From Lachnospira pectinoschiza (GTDB lineage: Bacteria; Bacillota; Clostridia; Lachnospirales; Lachnospiraceae), in assembly GCF_020564355.1 (NCBI RefSeq), contig NZ_JAJCRR010000007.1:62001-126000 (forward strand): a stretch of 64,000 bases of DNA, read 5' to 3'. This document shows, piece by piece, positions 44,475 through 53,815 of the stretch. The notes under the pieces were generated by a model. The model saw only the letters and a list, made by a program, of their open reading frames with translations, did not search any database and was not told the DNA's origin. Position 1 is the stretch's first letter. Every line of letters begins with the position of its first letter. The position numbers and the translations under genes were made by a program.

Positions 44475-44634
44475 GTTTTAGTATTGAGCGGCATTCGGAG
44501 ATGAAGCTGCATCAGATGATAGTGCGTTGCCACACGATTACCCCGGCATAAGAAAAGCACAGCGAAGCATCATTACGAAAGTAAGAGCTATCGCGGTGGC
44601 AGGACTTGTGCGTAAGCGGGAGAAAATGAGGTGA
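44475..44634 (+). promoter_or_regulatory. Structured leader of the pan operon, possible pan-motif RNA
   Basis: About 160 nt of GC-richer sequence with inverted segments (GATAG with CTATC, TTGCCAC with GTGGCAG, TTAC-GAAA-GTAA) lie between promoter and first gene and hold no gene. The pan motif is a known RNA class upstream of panB/panC/panD in Firmicutes, so this is a candidate by position. I could not verify its conserved bulged adenines by eye. Confidence 0.35.
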
Positions 44635-44638
44635 TAGC

Positions 44639-45508
44639 ATAAGAATAGGAATTATCGGCGCCGGGAAAGTCGGTGTGACGTTAGGAAAATATCTTAGCGA
44701 AGCACACATTCCGGTAACAGGATTTTACAGTAGAACAAAGGAAAGCGCTGCATGGGCGGCAGCTTTTACAAAGACAGCCGTATTTGACGGTTTAAAAGAA
44801 TTAATAACAGCAAGCGATACCCTTTTTATTACGACACCCGACGGTGTAATTGCAGATGTATGGGATTGTATTGCAGCGATGGATATGGATTTATCCGGTT
44901 ATAAGATCTGCCATTTTAGCGGCTCATTATCATCTAATGTATTTTCAGGAATAGAACGCACCAAAGCGTGCGGTTGTTCTATTCATCCAATGTACGCGTT
45001 CAGCGATAAAGAAACTTCCTGGTTACAATTTCAAAAAGCATATCTGACAATGGAAGGCAGTGAAAAAGCGGTTGCGGTTATGCGCAGTCTGTTTGAAGGA
45101 CTGGGACACACCGTATACGGGTTAGACAGTGCGGACAAGGTAAAGTATCATGCGGCGGCAGTGCTTGCAAGCAATGCAGTTGTGGGGCTTTTTTATTCTG
45201 CACAGCAGCTTTTATCTGAATGCGGTTTTGCAGAAGAAGAAAGCAGAAAACTGCTTGCACCGCTGATAACGGAAAATGTGTCTTCAATTGTAAAAAACGG
45301 GTGCGCAAAAGCCCTTACAGGTCCTGTCGAGCGGGCAGATGTACAGACTGTAAAAAATCACCTTGCGGCATTGCAGGGGAGTGACGAGGAAGCGGTTTAC
45401 CGGAGTATTTCAAAAAAACTGACAGCGTTGGCAAAGTGCAGAAATCCGCAGCGGGATTATACGGCACTGGAAAGGATTATGGATGAAAAATACAGTACAG
45501 ACCTTTAA
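44639..45508 (+). CDS. panG: PanG-type ketopantoate reductase (DUF2520), apparent AUA start
   Basis: The protein has a Rossmann N-domain ([18 protein letters not shown]) and a DUF2520 C-domain ([36 protein letters not shown]). PanG enzymes replace PanE and reduce ketopantoate to pantoate, the step between PanB and PanC, which fits the panB-panC-panD genes downstream. The dinucleotide motif lies before the first ATG/GTG (GTG 44675), so the true start must be upstream; the only position after GAGGTGA (44628-44634) and after the in-frame stop at 44627 is ATA at 44639. It overlaps panB by 26 nt. Length from ATA is 289 residues. Confidence 0.8.
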   Translation: MRIGIIGAGKVGVTLGKYLSEAHIPVTGFYSRTKESAAWAAAFTKTAVFDGLKELITASDTLFITTPDGVIADVWDCIAAMDMDLSGYKICHFSGSLSSNVFSGIERTKACGCSIHPMYAFSDKETSWLQFQKAYLTMEGSEKAVAVMRSLFEGLGHTVYGLDSADKVKYHAAAVLASNAVVGLFYSAQQLLSECGFAEEESRKLLAPLITENVSSIVKNGCAKALTGPVERADVQTVKNHLAALQGSDEEAVYRSISKKLTALAKCRNPQRDYTALERIMDEKYSTDL

Positions 45509-46310
45509 AGAAGCAAAAAAGAATCACACGAAGCTTGCAATGCTTACGGCATATGATTATTCAACCGCAAAATTGCAGGACGAGGCGGGAATCCATGGAA
45601 TATTGGTGGGCGATTCCCTTGGTAATGTAATTTTAGGATATGAAGATACAATTTCCGTGACCATGGAAGATATGATTCATCACGGAGCGGCAGTTGCCAG
45701 AGGTGCGAAAAATGCACTGGTCGTTGTGGATATGCCGTTTATGTCATATCAGACCTCGGTGTATGACGCGGTGGTCAATGCGGGAAGGCTGATGAAGGAA
45801 GGCCGTGCCAATGCGGTAAAATTAGAGGGCGGCGTATCCGTATGCCCGCAGATTAAGGCGATTACCGATGCCGGAATCCCGGTTATGGCACACCTCGGTC
45901 TGACACCGCAGAGCATTAATGCATTCGGCGGCTTTAAGGTGCAGGGGAAAAATGAAGCGGCGGCACGAAAGCTGATTGACGATGCAAAGGCAGTTGAAGA
46001 AGCAGGCGCATTTGCGCTGGTATTAGAGTGTGTACCGGCAAAGCTGGCAAAAATCATTTCAGAGCAGCTGACCATTCCGACAATTGGAATCGGAGCGGGT
46101 GCAGGCTGTGACGGACAGATTCTGGTTTATCAGGATATGCTGGGCATGTTTTCGGATTACACGCCGAAATTTGTCAAGCGTTTTGCCGAGGTCGGCAGTG
46201 TTATGAAAGAAGCCTTTACAAATTACATCAAAGAAGTGCAGGCAGAAACGTATCCGGCAGAGGAGCATACGTTTAAAATAGATGATGAGGTTTTGGAAAA
46301 GCTCTACTAA
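45483..46310 (+). CDS. panB: Ketopantoate hydroxymethyltransferase
   Basis: PanB transfers a hydroxymethyl group from methylene-THF to ketoisovalerate, the first step to pantothenate. The 275-residue barrel shows [60 protein letters not shown] and [26 protein letters not shown] lies just before the ATG, inside the end of panG, so translation is coupled. Confidence 0.95.
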   Translation: MKNTVQTFKEAKKNHTKLAMLTAYDYSTAKLQDEAGIHGILVGDSLGNVILGYEDTISVTMEDMIHHGAAVARGAKNALVVVDMPFMSYQTSVYDAVVNAGRLMKEGRANAVKLEGGVSVCPQIKAITDAGIPVMAHLGLTPQSINAFGGFKVQGKNEAAARKLIDDAKAVEEAGAFALVLECVPAKLAKIISEQLTIPTIGIGAGAGCDGQILVYQDMLGMFSDYTPKFVKRFAEVGSVMKEAFTNYIKEVQAETYPAEEHTFKIDDEVLEKLY

Positions 46311-46489
46311 GATACAGGGAGTGGATTGTGGGAGTGTGCAGCATGGAACAATCCACAGGTGTCATAGAGATATGTAAATAAAAAAATGCAGGCACAGCAT
46401 GTTCCGGCGGTACTGTTTTTAAGCAAAAGCAGACAGTCCGTATGGAAAGCAGACAGAATGTGCCTGCGGGAATGGAGATAAAGATTAAA

Positions 46490-47329
46490 ATGAAGATAGT
46501 AGAAACGATTGCAGAAGTCAGGGCACAGGTAAAAGAATGGAGAGCACAGGGATTAAGTGTCGGTCTTGTGCCGACCATGGGATATTTGCATGAAGGTCAT
46601 AAGAGCCTGATTGACAGAGCCGTTGCGGAAAATGATAAGGTTGTTGTCAGCGTGTTTGTCAATCCGATGCAGTTTGGTGTGGGTGAAGATCTGGAAAGTT
46701 ATCCACGCGACATGGAGCGTGACAGCGCTTTGTGTGAAAATGCAGGTGCGGCGCTGATTTTCCACCCACAGCCGGAAGAAATGTACCACAAGGATTTCTC
46801 CTCTTTTGTGGATATGAATACGCTGACGAAAGGTCTTTGTGGAAAAACACGTCCGATTCATTTCCGCGGCGTGTGTACGGTTGTATCAAAATTATTCAAC
46901 ATTGTACAGCCGGATAAGGCATATTTCGGACAGAAGGATGCACAGCAGCTTGCCGTTATCCGCCACATGGTATCGGATTTGAATTTCGGCATTGAAATTG
47001 TGGGCTGCCCGATTGTCAGAGAAGCAGACGGACTGGCAAAAAGTTCCAGAAACACCTATTTAAACGAGCAGGAAAGAAAAGCGGCAGTTGTTTTAAACCA
47101 GTCTTTACAGGCAGCACAAGACCTTTACGAAAACGGAGAGCGCAGTGCGGCAGTACTGTCTGCGGCAATCCGTGAAAAGCTGGCGGCAGAACCGCTTGCA
47201 AAGCCGGACTATGTGGAAATTGTGGACTGGAATACGTTAGAGCCGGTAGAAACGATTCAGGATTCTGTCTTAATGGCGATTGCCGTATACATTGGAAAGA
47301 CAAGACTGATTGATAACCGCATTTTATAA
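46490..47329 (+). CDS. panC: Pantothenate synthetase
   Basis: PanC ligates pantoate and beta-alanine using ATP. The 279-residue enzyme has VGLVPTMGYLHEGHKSLI (HIGH-like ATP motif), SVFVNPMQFGVGEDLESYPR, YFGQKDAQQLAVIR, VREADGLAKSSRNTYL (KMSKS-like) and KPDYVEIVD. I start at ATG 46490 by family length; GGAG is 12 nt upstream, and ATG 46472 would add six residues. The 180-nt gap after panB contains an inverted pair GCAGGCACA/TGTGCCTGC that could fold around the start region. Confidence 0.93.
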   Translation: MKIVETIAEVRAQVKEWRAQGLSVGLVPTMGYLHEGHKSLIDRAVAENDKVVVSVFVNPMQFGVGEDLESYPRDMERDSALCENAGAALIFHPQPEEMYHKDFSSFVDMNTLTKGLCGKTRPIHFRGVCTVVSKLFNIVQPDKAYFGQKDAQQLAVIRHMVSDLNFGIEIVGCPIVREADGLAKSSRNTYLNEQERKAAVVLNQSLQAAQDLYENGERSAAVLSAAIREKLAAEPLAKPDYVEIVDWNTLEPVETIQDSVLMAIAVYIGKTRLIDNRIL

Positions 47330-47367
47330 GAAAAATTTGAAAAAAATTTCGGAAGGAAAGAAAAACG

Positions 47368-47751
47368 ATGCAGCTTACAATGTTAAAAGGAAAAATTCAC
47401 AGAGCCGTTGTGAAACAGGCAGAATTAAATTATGTGGGAAGTATCACGATTGACCCAAAGCTTATGGAAGCGGCGGGCATTCTGGAATATGAGCAGGTAC
47501 AGATTGTCGATGTGGAAAATGGAAACCGTTTTGAAACGTATACGATTGACGGAGAGCCGGGCAGCGGCATGATTTGTTTAAACGGTGCGGCGGCAAGACA
47601 GGTGCAGGTCGGCGACCATGTAATTATCATGGCATACTGCCAGATGGATGCCAAAGAAGCCGCAGACCACAAGCCAAAGGTCGTCTTTGTCGATGAGGAA
47701 AATCATATCAGCCGCGTTTCCAATTACGAAAAGCACGGACAGCTATCGTAA
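47368..47751 (+). CDS. panD: Aspartate 1-decarboxylase
   Basis: PanD makes beta-alanine. The 127-residue proenzyme has the self-cleavage site Gly24-Ser25 in NYVGSITID at exactly the usual position; Ser25 becomes the pyruvoyl cofactor. Further motifs are [10 protein letters not shown] and [23 protein letters not shown] precedes the ATG. With PanG, B and C the operon covers pantothenate synthesis from ketoisovalerate and aspartate. Confidence 0.96.
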   Translation: MQLTMLKGKIHRAVVKQAELNYVGSITIDPKLMEAAGILEYEQVQIVDVENGNRFETYTIDGEPGSGMICLNGAAARQVQVGDHVIIMAYCQMDAKEAADHKPKVVFVDEENHISRVSNYEKHGQLS

Positions 47752-47833
47752 GAAACGGTACTTTGCAGATAGATAAAACTCTGATATAATCAAAGAACAA
47801 AATAGCTGCACAGACAGCGGATTGGTGATAATG

Positions 47834-48790
47834 ATGAATTATATTGTATTAGATTTAGAGTGGAATCAGAGTGCAAAGGGGAAAAAATATACACTGCCGG
47901 GCATGCCGTTTGAGATTATCCAGATGGGTGCCGTAAAACTGGACAATAAATTTGATGTCATAGATGAATTTGACAGGCTGGTCTGCCCGCAGGTGTATCC
48001 GGTGCTTCATTCTGTCTGCGGGGAAGTAACGGGCATTACACAGGAAATGCTTGCGGATGGGGAGCATTTTGTGGATACTGCACTGGATTTTTTAGAATGG
48101 TGTGGACAGGATTACATTTTCTGCACCTGGGGCAGTACGGACCTGGTGGAATTACAGCGTAACTTAAATCACTATGCCATAGAAGCGGAATTTCCGATGC
48201 CGTTTTTATTCTATGATGTACAGAAATTATACAGTCTGTGTTTTTTAAATGGCAAAGAAAGACCGGCACTCCAGACAGCAATCGAACAGCGTGGCATTGC
48301 GGAAAAGGAGCAGTATCACATGGCACTGTCTGATGCACGGTATACGGCACAGCTTATGAAACTGCTGGACTTTGAAAAGGTGCGGGCATTTTACAGTATT
48401 GACACGTACCGCGTGCCAAAGCGGCGCAAAGATGAAATCTGCATGAATTTCGGCAATTACAGTAAATATATTTCGCGGGTATTTGATACGCGGGAAAAGG
48501 CGGCAAATGACAGGCGGGTGCGCTCCTGCAACTGCTTTTTGTGCGGAAAGCCGATGGAGCGGAAAATTAAGTGGTTTGCGACAAATGGAAAGACGTATTA
48601 CGGTCTGTTTTTCTGCGAGGAACACGGGCTGATAAAAGGACGTTTTAAGATTAAACATACCGATGATGAGCAGTATTATGCAGTGAAAATTTTAAAGCGT
48701 ACGGACGATGCGGGCGCCGAAAAGCTGCATGCGCGCCAGTTACAGGAGCGGGAACACAGAAGACAGAGAAGGTTAAATAAGCAGGAGTAA
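47834..48790 (+). CDS. DEDDh-family 3'-5' exonuclease with C-terminal zinc-ribbon-like part
   Basis: Residues 1-180 carry exonuclease motifs: YIVLDLEWN (Exo I Asp-Glu), FCTWGSTDLVELQRN (Exo II) and HMALSDARYT (Exo III, His and Asp). The DEDDh group includes RNase T, oligoribonuclease-like and DNA Pol III epsilon folds. Residues 235-260 contain CNCFLCGKPME, a cysteine set that may bind zinc, and the C-terminus is very basic, suiting nucleic-acid binding. I chose ATG 47834, a few bases after GGTGAT. Substrate is unknown. Confidence 0.85.
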   Translation: MNYIVLDLEWNQSAKGKKYTLPGMPFEIIQMGAVKLDNKFDVIDEFDRLVCPQVYPVLHSVCGEVTGITQEMLADGEHFVDTALDFLEWCGQDYIFCTWGSTDLVELQRNLNHYAIEAEFPMPFLFYDVQKLYSLCFLNGKERPALQTAIEQRGIAEKEQYHMALSDARYTAQLMKLLDFEKVRAFYSIDTYRVPKRRKDEICMNFGNYSKYISRVFDTREKAANDRRVRSCNCFLCGKPMERKIKWFATNGKTYYGLFFCEEHGLIKGRFKIKHTDDEQYYAVKILKRTDDAGAEKLHARQLQEREHRRQRRLNKQE

Positions 48791-48833
48791 GATAGCAGCG
48801 TGGATATAGGTGTGGCATATAAACTATGCCACA

Positions 48834-49745
48834 CTAAAACAAATCCAGCATATTATCCAGATACACAGCCTCCCGCACATGAATCTGATATTCGGGTTTT
48901 GTCATATAATATAGAAGAAATTCTAAAATCAGTGCGCTTCCCAGACCTCTGCCTTCAATTTTAAAGTTGGAAAATCCCATTGGCAGATAAATATTTTGAA
49001 TATCATCAATCCCGATAAAACCGGGATTTGTCATGGCTTTGGAAAAACGGTAGCCTGTTTTTGCATCCGGTGCATTACAGCGGTGGTCAGGACAGTTTTT
49101 GCCGAGATTGTTAAGGCTCACGGCTTCATAACAGCGCTTTCTGTCCACACAGCCAAAGAAACAGCATTCGTTGCACAAAAATTCCACCTTGTTTTTTTGC
49201 AAATCCGGCAAAGTATTGAGCCTGTCAAATGCCTTGTTCAATCGGAAGTCCGGTACAACATACAGAAAATCATCATTTTTTACTTCATTTAAAAAGTCCG
49301 CAAAATCTGTCAGAACCTTGGTTGTCGATGACACAAAATATAGGTCTGGATAGTGTGATTTTAAGTAGTCCAGTAATAAATCCGAGTGAATAATCACACC
49401 GTTTTGTACACGGTCATTTTCCGAGAGCAGGGCACACAGCGCATTGCATTTTTTATCAGCAAGGTGTACGGGTTCTAACTGCGAGTTGCTAAAGGTAAGC
49501 CGTGCGGAAATGCCGTATTCCCGCATGAGTGCAAAAACTTCCCGTGGATCCCGGTTTCCCGATTCAACACGTCCGCCGCCCCAGATACAGTCGGCCGGTG
49601 CACCGTAGACAGAAGCAATGTCACACCAGTCGTAAAAATATTCCCGGTGGCTGTAAAACAGCGGCAGGAAAACGCTGTATAAATCGTAAAATTCAAACAG
49701 GCCGGGAAGGTGGTAATATGCGGTTTTTGTGGTTGAGTGTTTCAT
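48834..49745 (-). CDS. Peptidase-U32/UbiV-like TIM-barrel protein with cysteine cluster
   Basis: The 303-residue protein ends with FIGIDDIQNIYLPMGFSNFK-IEGR, reminiscent of U32 peptidases and UbiU/UbiV proteins, and has cysteines in CNECCFFGCVDRKRC and NCPDHRC that could hold an iron-sulfur cluster. The U32 family acts in tRNA hydroxylation and anaerobic ubiquinone synthesis; which applies here is unknown. It starts 6 nt after the stop of the MraY-like gene and is probably co-transcribed with it. Family placement is by motif memory only. Confidence 0.55.
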   Translation of the reverse strand: MKHSTTKTAYYHLPGLFEFYDLYSVFLPLFYSHREYFYDWCDIASVYGAPADCIWGGGRVESGNRDPREVFALMREYGISARLTFSNSQLEPVHLADKKCNALCALLSENDRVQNGVIIHSDLLLDYLKSHYPDLYFVSSTTKVLTDFADFLNEVKNDDFLYVVPDFRLNKAFDRLNTLPDLQKNKVEFLCNECCFFGCVDRKRCYEAVSLNNLGKNCPDHRCNAPDAKTGYRFSKAMTNPGFIGIDDIQNIYLPMGFSNFKIEGRGLGSALILEFLLYYMTKPEYQIHVREAVYLDNMLDLF

Positions 49746-49751
49746 AAATGC

Positions 49752-50714
49752 CTACAAAATCGCGTAAATAACAGCCAGTCCGATGACAATCTGGATAATC
49801 GCAAAACGAAAGACAACCTGAGCGTCAGACCATTCTTTGTTCTTGCGCATATGGTCATGAATCGGTGTGCGGATATTTTTCATCAGATTAATATGAAGGA
49901 AACGCATAAACGAAACCTTAATCAGTCCGAGACCGCCGTCTAAAATCAGCATAATCGCCACCGGAATGTATAAAAGCGGGTGGTGCAGCTTTAAGAATAC
50001 AAATGCAATAAAAATACCGATTGCACGGGAACCGGCATCGCCCATTAACAATTTACTCGGTGAAGCGTTAAACCACAGATAGCCTAAAATACATACAATC
50101 ATTAAAAGCACTGCATGACGGAAATAAGGTTCAATGTCAAATACACGGAACAGCACGTAAGCAGTGGAAAGCGTTACGGCAGAAAGTGTGCCGCACAGTC
50201 CGTCCACGCCGTCAGAGCAGTTGGTCACATTAATACTTACCCAGATTAAAACGACAATTAAAAATCCGTAAATCAGCGGATGCAGTGTTACGGTTTTTGA
50301 AAAGAATGCCAGTTCAAAGGTATTCGGGTTGTAATGCAGATAAGTAAATGCAGCCATTAAGGCAATGACAAAATCAATCAGTCCTTTTTTTAATTCGCCC
50401 CACGGAGAAGAAGAACTGTCATCTAAGTAGCCGCTTAACATTGCCGCAAGCGTTAAAATCAGATAAATGATAATTTCCGCATCCAGTTTGATAAATAACA
50501 CGCAGGAAAGTGTGAAAGTCAGTATAAAGATAATTCCGGCACCACGCGGCTTGCCAACGGATTTGGAACCGTTGATGGCATAGGCACGTCCGGCATCGCG
50601 CGGAAGGATATTCTTGCCTAAAGCAATGGCTGCGCAGGTCAAAATAAATGCAAACAGCACACTGATAAAAGTAACTTCTTTTATCAAATCAGAACTGATT
50701 AAATTGTAAATCAT
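49752..50714 (-). CDS. MraY-family phospho-MurNAc-pentapeptide transferase (paralogue)
   Basis: The 320-residue membrane protein has about ten helices and the cytoplasmic motifs of MraY: GKPRGAGIIFI, DDSSSSPWGELKKG, INVTNCSDGVDGLCG, LLMGDAGSRAIG and RTPIHDHMRKNKEWSDAQVV. MraY makes lipid I for peptidoglycan. Two points are unusual: NVTNCSDGVDG replaces the common NLTDGLDGL form, and HDHM replaces the HHH-type stretch. The gene is not in a division/cell-wall cluster. AAGGAG lies 10 nt before ATG 50714; the frame to 50804 is rejected. Confidence 0.85.
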   Translation of the reverse strand: MIYNLISSDLIKEVTFISVLFAFILTCAAIALGKNILPRDAGRAYAINGSKSVGKPRGAGIIFILTFTLSCVLFIKLDAEIIIYLILTLAAMLSGYLDDSSSSPWGELKKGLIDFVIALMAAFTYLHYNPNTFELAFFSKTVTLHPLIYGFLIVVLIWVSINVTNCSDGVDGLCGTLSAVTLSTAYVLFRVFDIEPYFRHAVLLMIVCILGYLWFNASPSKLLMGDAGSRAIGIFIAFVFLKLHHPLLYIPVAIMLILDGGLGLIKVSFMRFLHINLMKNIRTPIHDHMRKNKEWSDAQVVFRFAIIQIVIGLAVIYAIL

Positions 50715-50905
50715 TGTAATACGTACTCCTTTTTTGTATACATCATTATATATGTTTTTCCCAAAGTATAGCACACTTAGTTTTAGTTTTGTACAAAAAA
50801 GCAAAAAAAATATAAATAGTATTTATCTGTAGAGTATGGTACAATTAATAATCATAAACGTGCAGACAGTAGAATAAAATTTGTAAAGGCGGAGGCGGAA
50901 TATTT

Positions 50906-52831
50906 ATGGCTAAAAAAGACTCAACAGATGTATTTATGACAGAACTGGATGCGTATCTTTTTGGGGAAGGTACGCATTATGAGATTTACAACAAGATGGG
51001 CGCACATAAGGCAGTAAAGGACGGACAGGAAGGGGTCTATTTTGCGGTGTGGGCGCCTCATGCAAAGGATATTTTTGTAGTCGGTGATTTTAATGACTGG
51101 AAAGCCTACGGATACGATATGAAACCGGTATCAGACGGCGGCATTTATGAATTGTTCATACCGGGTGCAAAGGTTGGTCAGATGTACAAGTTCTTAATTG
51201 TGACACCGCAGGGAGAAGCAATTTATAAAGCAGACCCGTATGCCAATGAAGCCCAGCTTCGCCCGGACAATGCATCTATTATTACGGATTTGACAGGTTT
51301 TCACTGGACCGATAAAAGCTGGGTTGAAAAGAAGAAAAAGGAAAATCATTTAGAAAGTCCGATGGCAATTTACGAATGTCATCTCGGCTCATGGAAAAAG
51401 AAAGAGGACGGCACCGAAGACGGTTTTATGAATTACCGTGAGATTGCGCCGGAGCTGGCAGACTATGTAAAGGATATGGGCTATACGCACGTGGAACTGA
51501 TGGGTATTGCAGAATATCCGTTTGACGGTTCATGGGGCTATCAGGTAACAGGTTATTATGCGCCAACCAAACGCTACGGAACGCCAAAGGATTTTATGTA
51601 TTTTGTGGATTACATGCACTCGAAGGGAATCGGGGTTATTTTAGACTGGGTACCGGCACATTTTCCAAAAGATGCATTCGGACTGGCGGAATTTGACGGA
51701 CAGTGCCTGTATGAATATGCGGATTCCAGAAAGGGTGAGCATCCGGACTGGGGAACGAAAGTTTTTGATTACAGTAAAAATGAAGTATCCAATTTCCTGA
51801 TTGCAAACGGCATGTACTGGGTGGATAAGTTCCACGTTGACGGTCTGAGGGTCGATGCGGTGGCATCCATGCTGTATCTGGATTACGGAAGGACAGAAGG
51901 TAACTGGATTCCGAATAAATACGGCGGCAACGGCAATCTTGAAGCGATGAGCTTTTTAAAGCATTTTAACAGTATGATGCGCAAGCGTTTTCCGCAGGCA
52001 GTTACGATTGCCGAGGAATCAACGGCATGGCCGATGGTCAGCGGTGACCCGGACAACGGAGAATGCCTTGGATTTACATTTAAGTGGAACATGGGCTGGA
52101 TGCACGATTTCCTTGAATATATGAAGCTTGACCCGTATTTTAGAAAGTTTAACCACAGCAAGATGACGTTTAGTTTAATGTATGCGTACAGTGAACATTT
52201 TGTGCTGGTGCTTTCGCATGATGAGGTTGTTCATCTGAAATGTTCAATGCTTGGTAAAATGCCGGGCGACCGGGAAAGCAAGTTTGCCAACTTAAAGCTT
52301 GCATATGCCTATATGTGCGGACATCCGGGCAAGAAGCTGTTATTTATGGGGCAGGAATTTGCCCAGTGGAACGAGTGGAGCGAAGAACGTGCATTAGACT
52401 GGTATCTGTTAGATGATCCGTCCCACAAGGAAATGCAGCAGTTTACGAAAAAGTGCATGAAGCTCTACAGCAGTTATCCGTGCCTGTATGCGACGGATTA
52501 TAAGCCGGAAGGTTTTGCATGGATTAATGCCAATGATGTGGACAACAGTGTGTATTCGTTTATCCGCATCAGTCCGGATGGCAAAAAAAACCTGTTGTTT
52601 GTACTAAACTTTACGCCGGTGGCAAGAAAACAGTTCCGTGTCGGTGTTCCGGCAGACTGCAAGTACCGTCTGGTGCTGGGCAGCCACGAAAAGATACAGG
52701 CAAAGCAGCTGACTGTGGATAAAGGGGACTGCGACGGATATTCCCATTCCGTACTGGTTGATCTGCCGGAATATGGAATTGCGGTTTATGAATTTACGGC
52801 AAAGCAGCTTGAGAATAAAACACGGATCTAA
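50906..52831 (+). CDS. glgB: 1,4-alpha-glucan branching enzyme
   Basis: GlgB introduces alpha-1,6 branches into glycogen. The 641-residue protein has a CBM48 domain (VYFAVWAPHAKDIFVVGDFN), a GH13 barrel with GLRVDAVASMLY (nucleophile Asp), TIAEESTAWP (acid/base Glu) and VLSHDEVVH (transition-state His-Asp), and a C-terminal beta domain. GGAGGCGG precedes the ATG. It stands alone, apart from other glg genes. A TACAAT -10 box lies near 50838. Confidence 0.95.
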   Translation: MAKKDSTDVFMTELDAYLFGEGTHYEIYNKMGAHKAVKDGQEGVYFAVWAPHAKDIFVVGDFNDWKAYGYDMKPVSDGGIYELFIPGAKVGQMYKFLIVTPQGEAIYKADPYANEAQLRPDNASIITDLTGFHWTDKSWVEKKKKENHLESPMAIYECHLGSWKKKEDGTEDGFMNYREIAPELADYVKDMGYTHVELMGIAEYPFDGSWGYQVTGYYAPTKRYGTPKDFMYFVDYMHSKGIGVILDWVPAHFPKDAFGLAEFDGQCLYEYADSRKGEHPDWGTKVFDYSKNEVSNFLIANGMYWVDKFHVDGLRVDAVASMLYLDYGRTEGNWIPNKYGGNGNLEAMSFLKHFNSMMRKRFPQAVTIAEESTAWPMVSGDPDNGECLGFTFKWNMGWMHDFLEYMKLDPYFRKFNHSKMTFSLMYAYSEHFVLVLSHDEVVHLKCSMLGKMPGDRESKFANLKLAYAYMCGHPGKKLLFMGQEFAQWNEWSEERALDWYLLDDPSHKEMQQFTKKCMKLYSSYPCLYATDYKPEGFAWINANDVDNSVYSFIRISPDGKKNLLFVLNFTPVARKQFRVGVPADCKYRLVLGSHEKIQAKQLTVDKGDCDGYSHSVLVDLPEYGIAVYEFTAKQLENKTRI

Positions 52832-52861
52832 TAGGATATCAGGGTCAAAAGGAGCATACAC

Positions 52862-53728
52862 ATGAAAAAAATCGGATTTATCGGTGTCGGCATTATGGGA
52901 AAATCTATGGTCAGAAACCTTATGAAAGCAGGATTTGAAGTGTCCATTTATGCGCGAACCAAGGCAAAGGTTGAAGATGTATTGCAGGAGGGGGCGTTGT
53001 GGTGTAATTCTATCGGAAGCTGTGCGGCAGGAAAAGATGCCGTGATTACGATTGTCGGTTTTCCGAAGGATGTGGAAGAAGTATATTTTGCGGAAGGAAA
53101 TATACTTGACAGTGCCGCCGCCGGTACATACCTTATTGATATGACGACCACCAGTCCACAGCTTGCAATAAGAATCTATGAAAAAGCAAAGAAAAACGGA
53201 CAGCACGCGCTGGATGCGCCGGTTACGGGTGGAGATACAGGTGCAAAAAACGGAACACTCTCGATTCTAGCAGGCGGTGAGGAGCAGGATTTTCATGCCT
53301 GTATGCCGCTTTTTGAAGCCATGGGGAAAACGATTGTATACGAAGGCAGCGCAGGCTGCGGACAGCACACAAAAATGGCAAATCAGATTATGATTGCGGG
53401 TGCATTGTCAGGCGTGTGCGAAGCATTTGCTTATGCGCAGAAGGCAGGACTTGATATGGATAAGCTGTACGCTTCCGTAAAGGACGGTGCGGCGGCGAGC
53501 TTTCAGCTTAGTTCCCTTGGCGCAAAGATTTTAAAGGACGATTACGCACCGGGATTTTTCTTGAAGCATTTTATCAAGGACATGAAGATTGCCGCGCAGG
53601 AAGCCAAAGACCGTGATGTCAATCTGGAAGTTTTAAATACGGTGCTTGAAATGTATGAAACGCTGGAAGACAAAGGCATGGGTGATTTAGGCACACAGGG
53701 ACTGATGAAGTATTATGAGGAATCCTAA
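52862..53728 (+). CDS. NAD(P)-dependent beta-hydroxyacid dehydrogenase (GarR/HIBADH type)
   Basis: The 288-residue enzyme starts with KIGFIGVGIMGKSMVRNLMK (dinucleotide fold), has DAPVTGGDTGAKNGTLSILAGG (substrate-binding signature) and the catalytic lysine in GCGQHTKMANQI. The family reduces tartronate semialdehyde, 3-hydroxyisobutyrate or succinate semialdehyde; the exact substrate cannot be read from sequence. It follows glgB by 30 nt with AAAGGAGC before the ATG, so both may be co-transcribed. A strong terminator follows. Confidence 0.9.
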   Translation: MKKIGFIGVGIMGKSMVRNLMKAGFEVSIYARTKAKVEDVLQEGALWCNSIGSCAAGKDAVITIVGFPKDVEEVYFAEGNILDSAAAGTYLIDMTTTSPQLAIRIYEKAKKNGQHALDAPVTGGDTGAKNGTLSILAGGEEQDFHACMPLFEAMGKTIVYEGSAGCGQHTKMANQIMIAGALSGVCEAFAYAQKAGLDMDKLYASVKDGAAASFQLSSLGAKILKDDYAPGFFLKHFIKDMKIAAQEAKDRDVNLEVLNTVLEMYETLEDKGMGDLGTQGLMKYYEES

Positions 53729-53760
53729 ATCGGACTAAATGAAATGTAAAAATGTGACGA

Positions 53761-53802
53761 AATACTATCTATAAGACGGTGTGTCTATAGATAGTATTTT
53801 TT
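53761..53802 (+). terminator. Terminator adjoining the FliK-like ribosome-binding site
   Basis: AATACTATCTATA plus AGAC pair with GTCT plus ATAGATAGTATT across a 5-nt loop, followed by seven T. The next ribosome-binding site GAGGTG begins 2 nt after the T-run. Confidence 0.9.
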
Positions 53803-53815
53803 TGAGGTGAAAAGA

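Noticed and set aside
51636..52161. Minus-strand frames inside glgB
   Set aside because: They are shadows of a well-supported gene, have no ribosome-binding site and show no domain.
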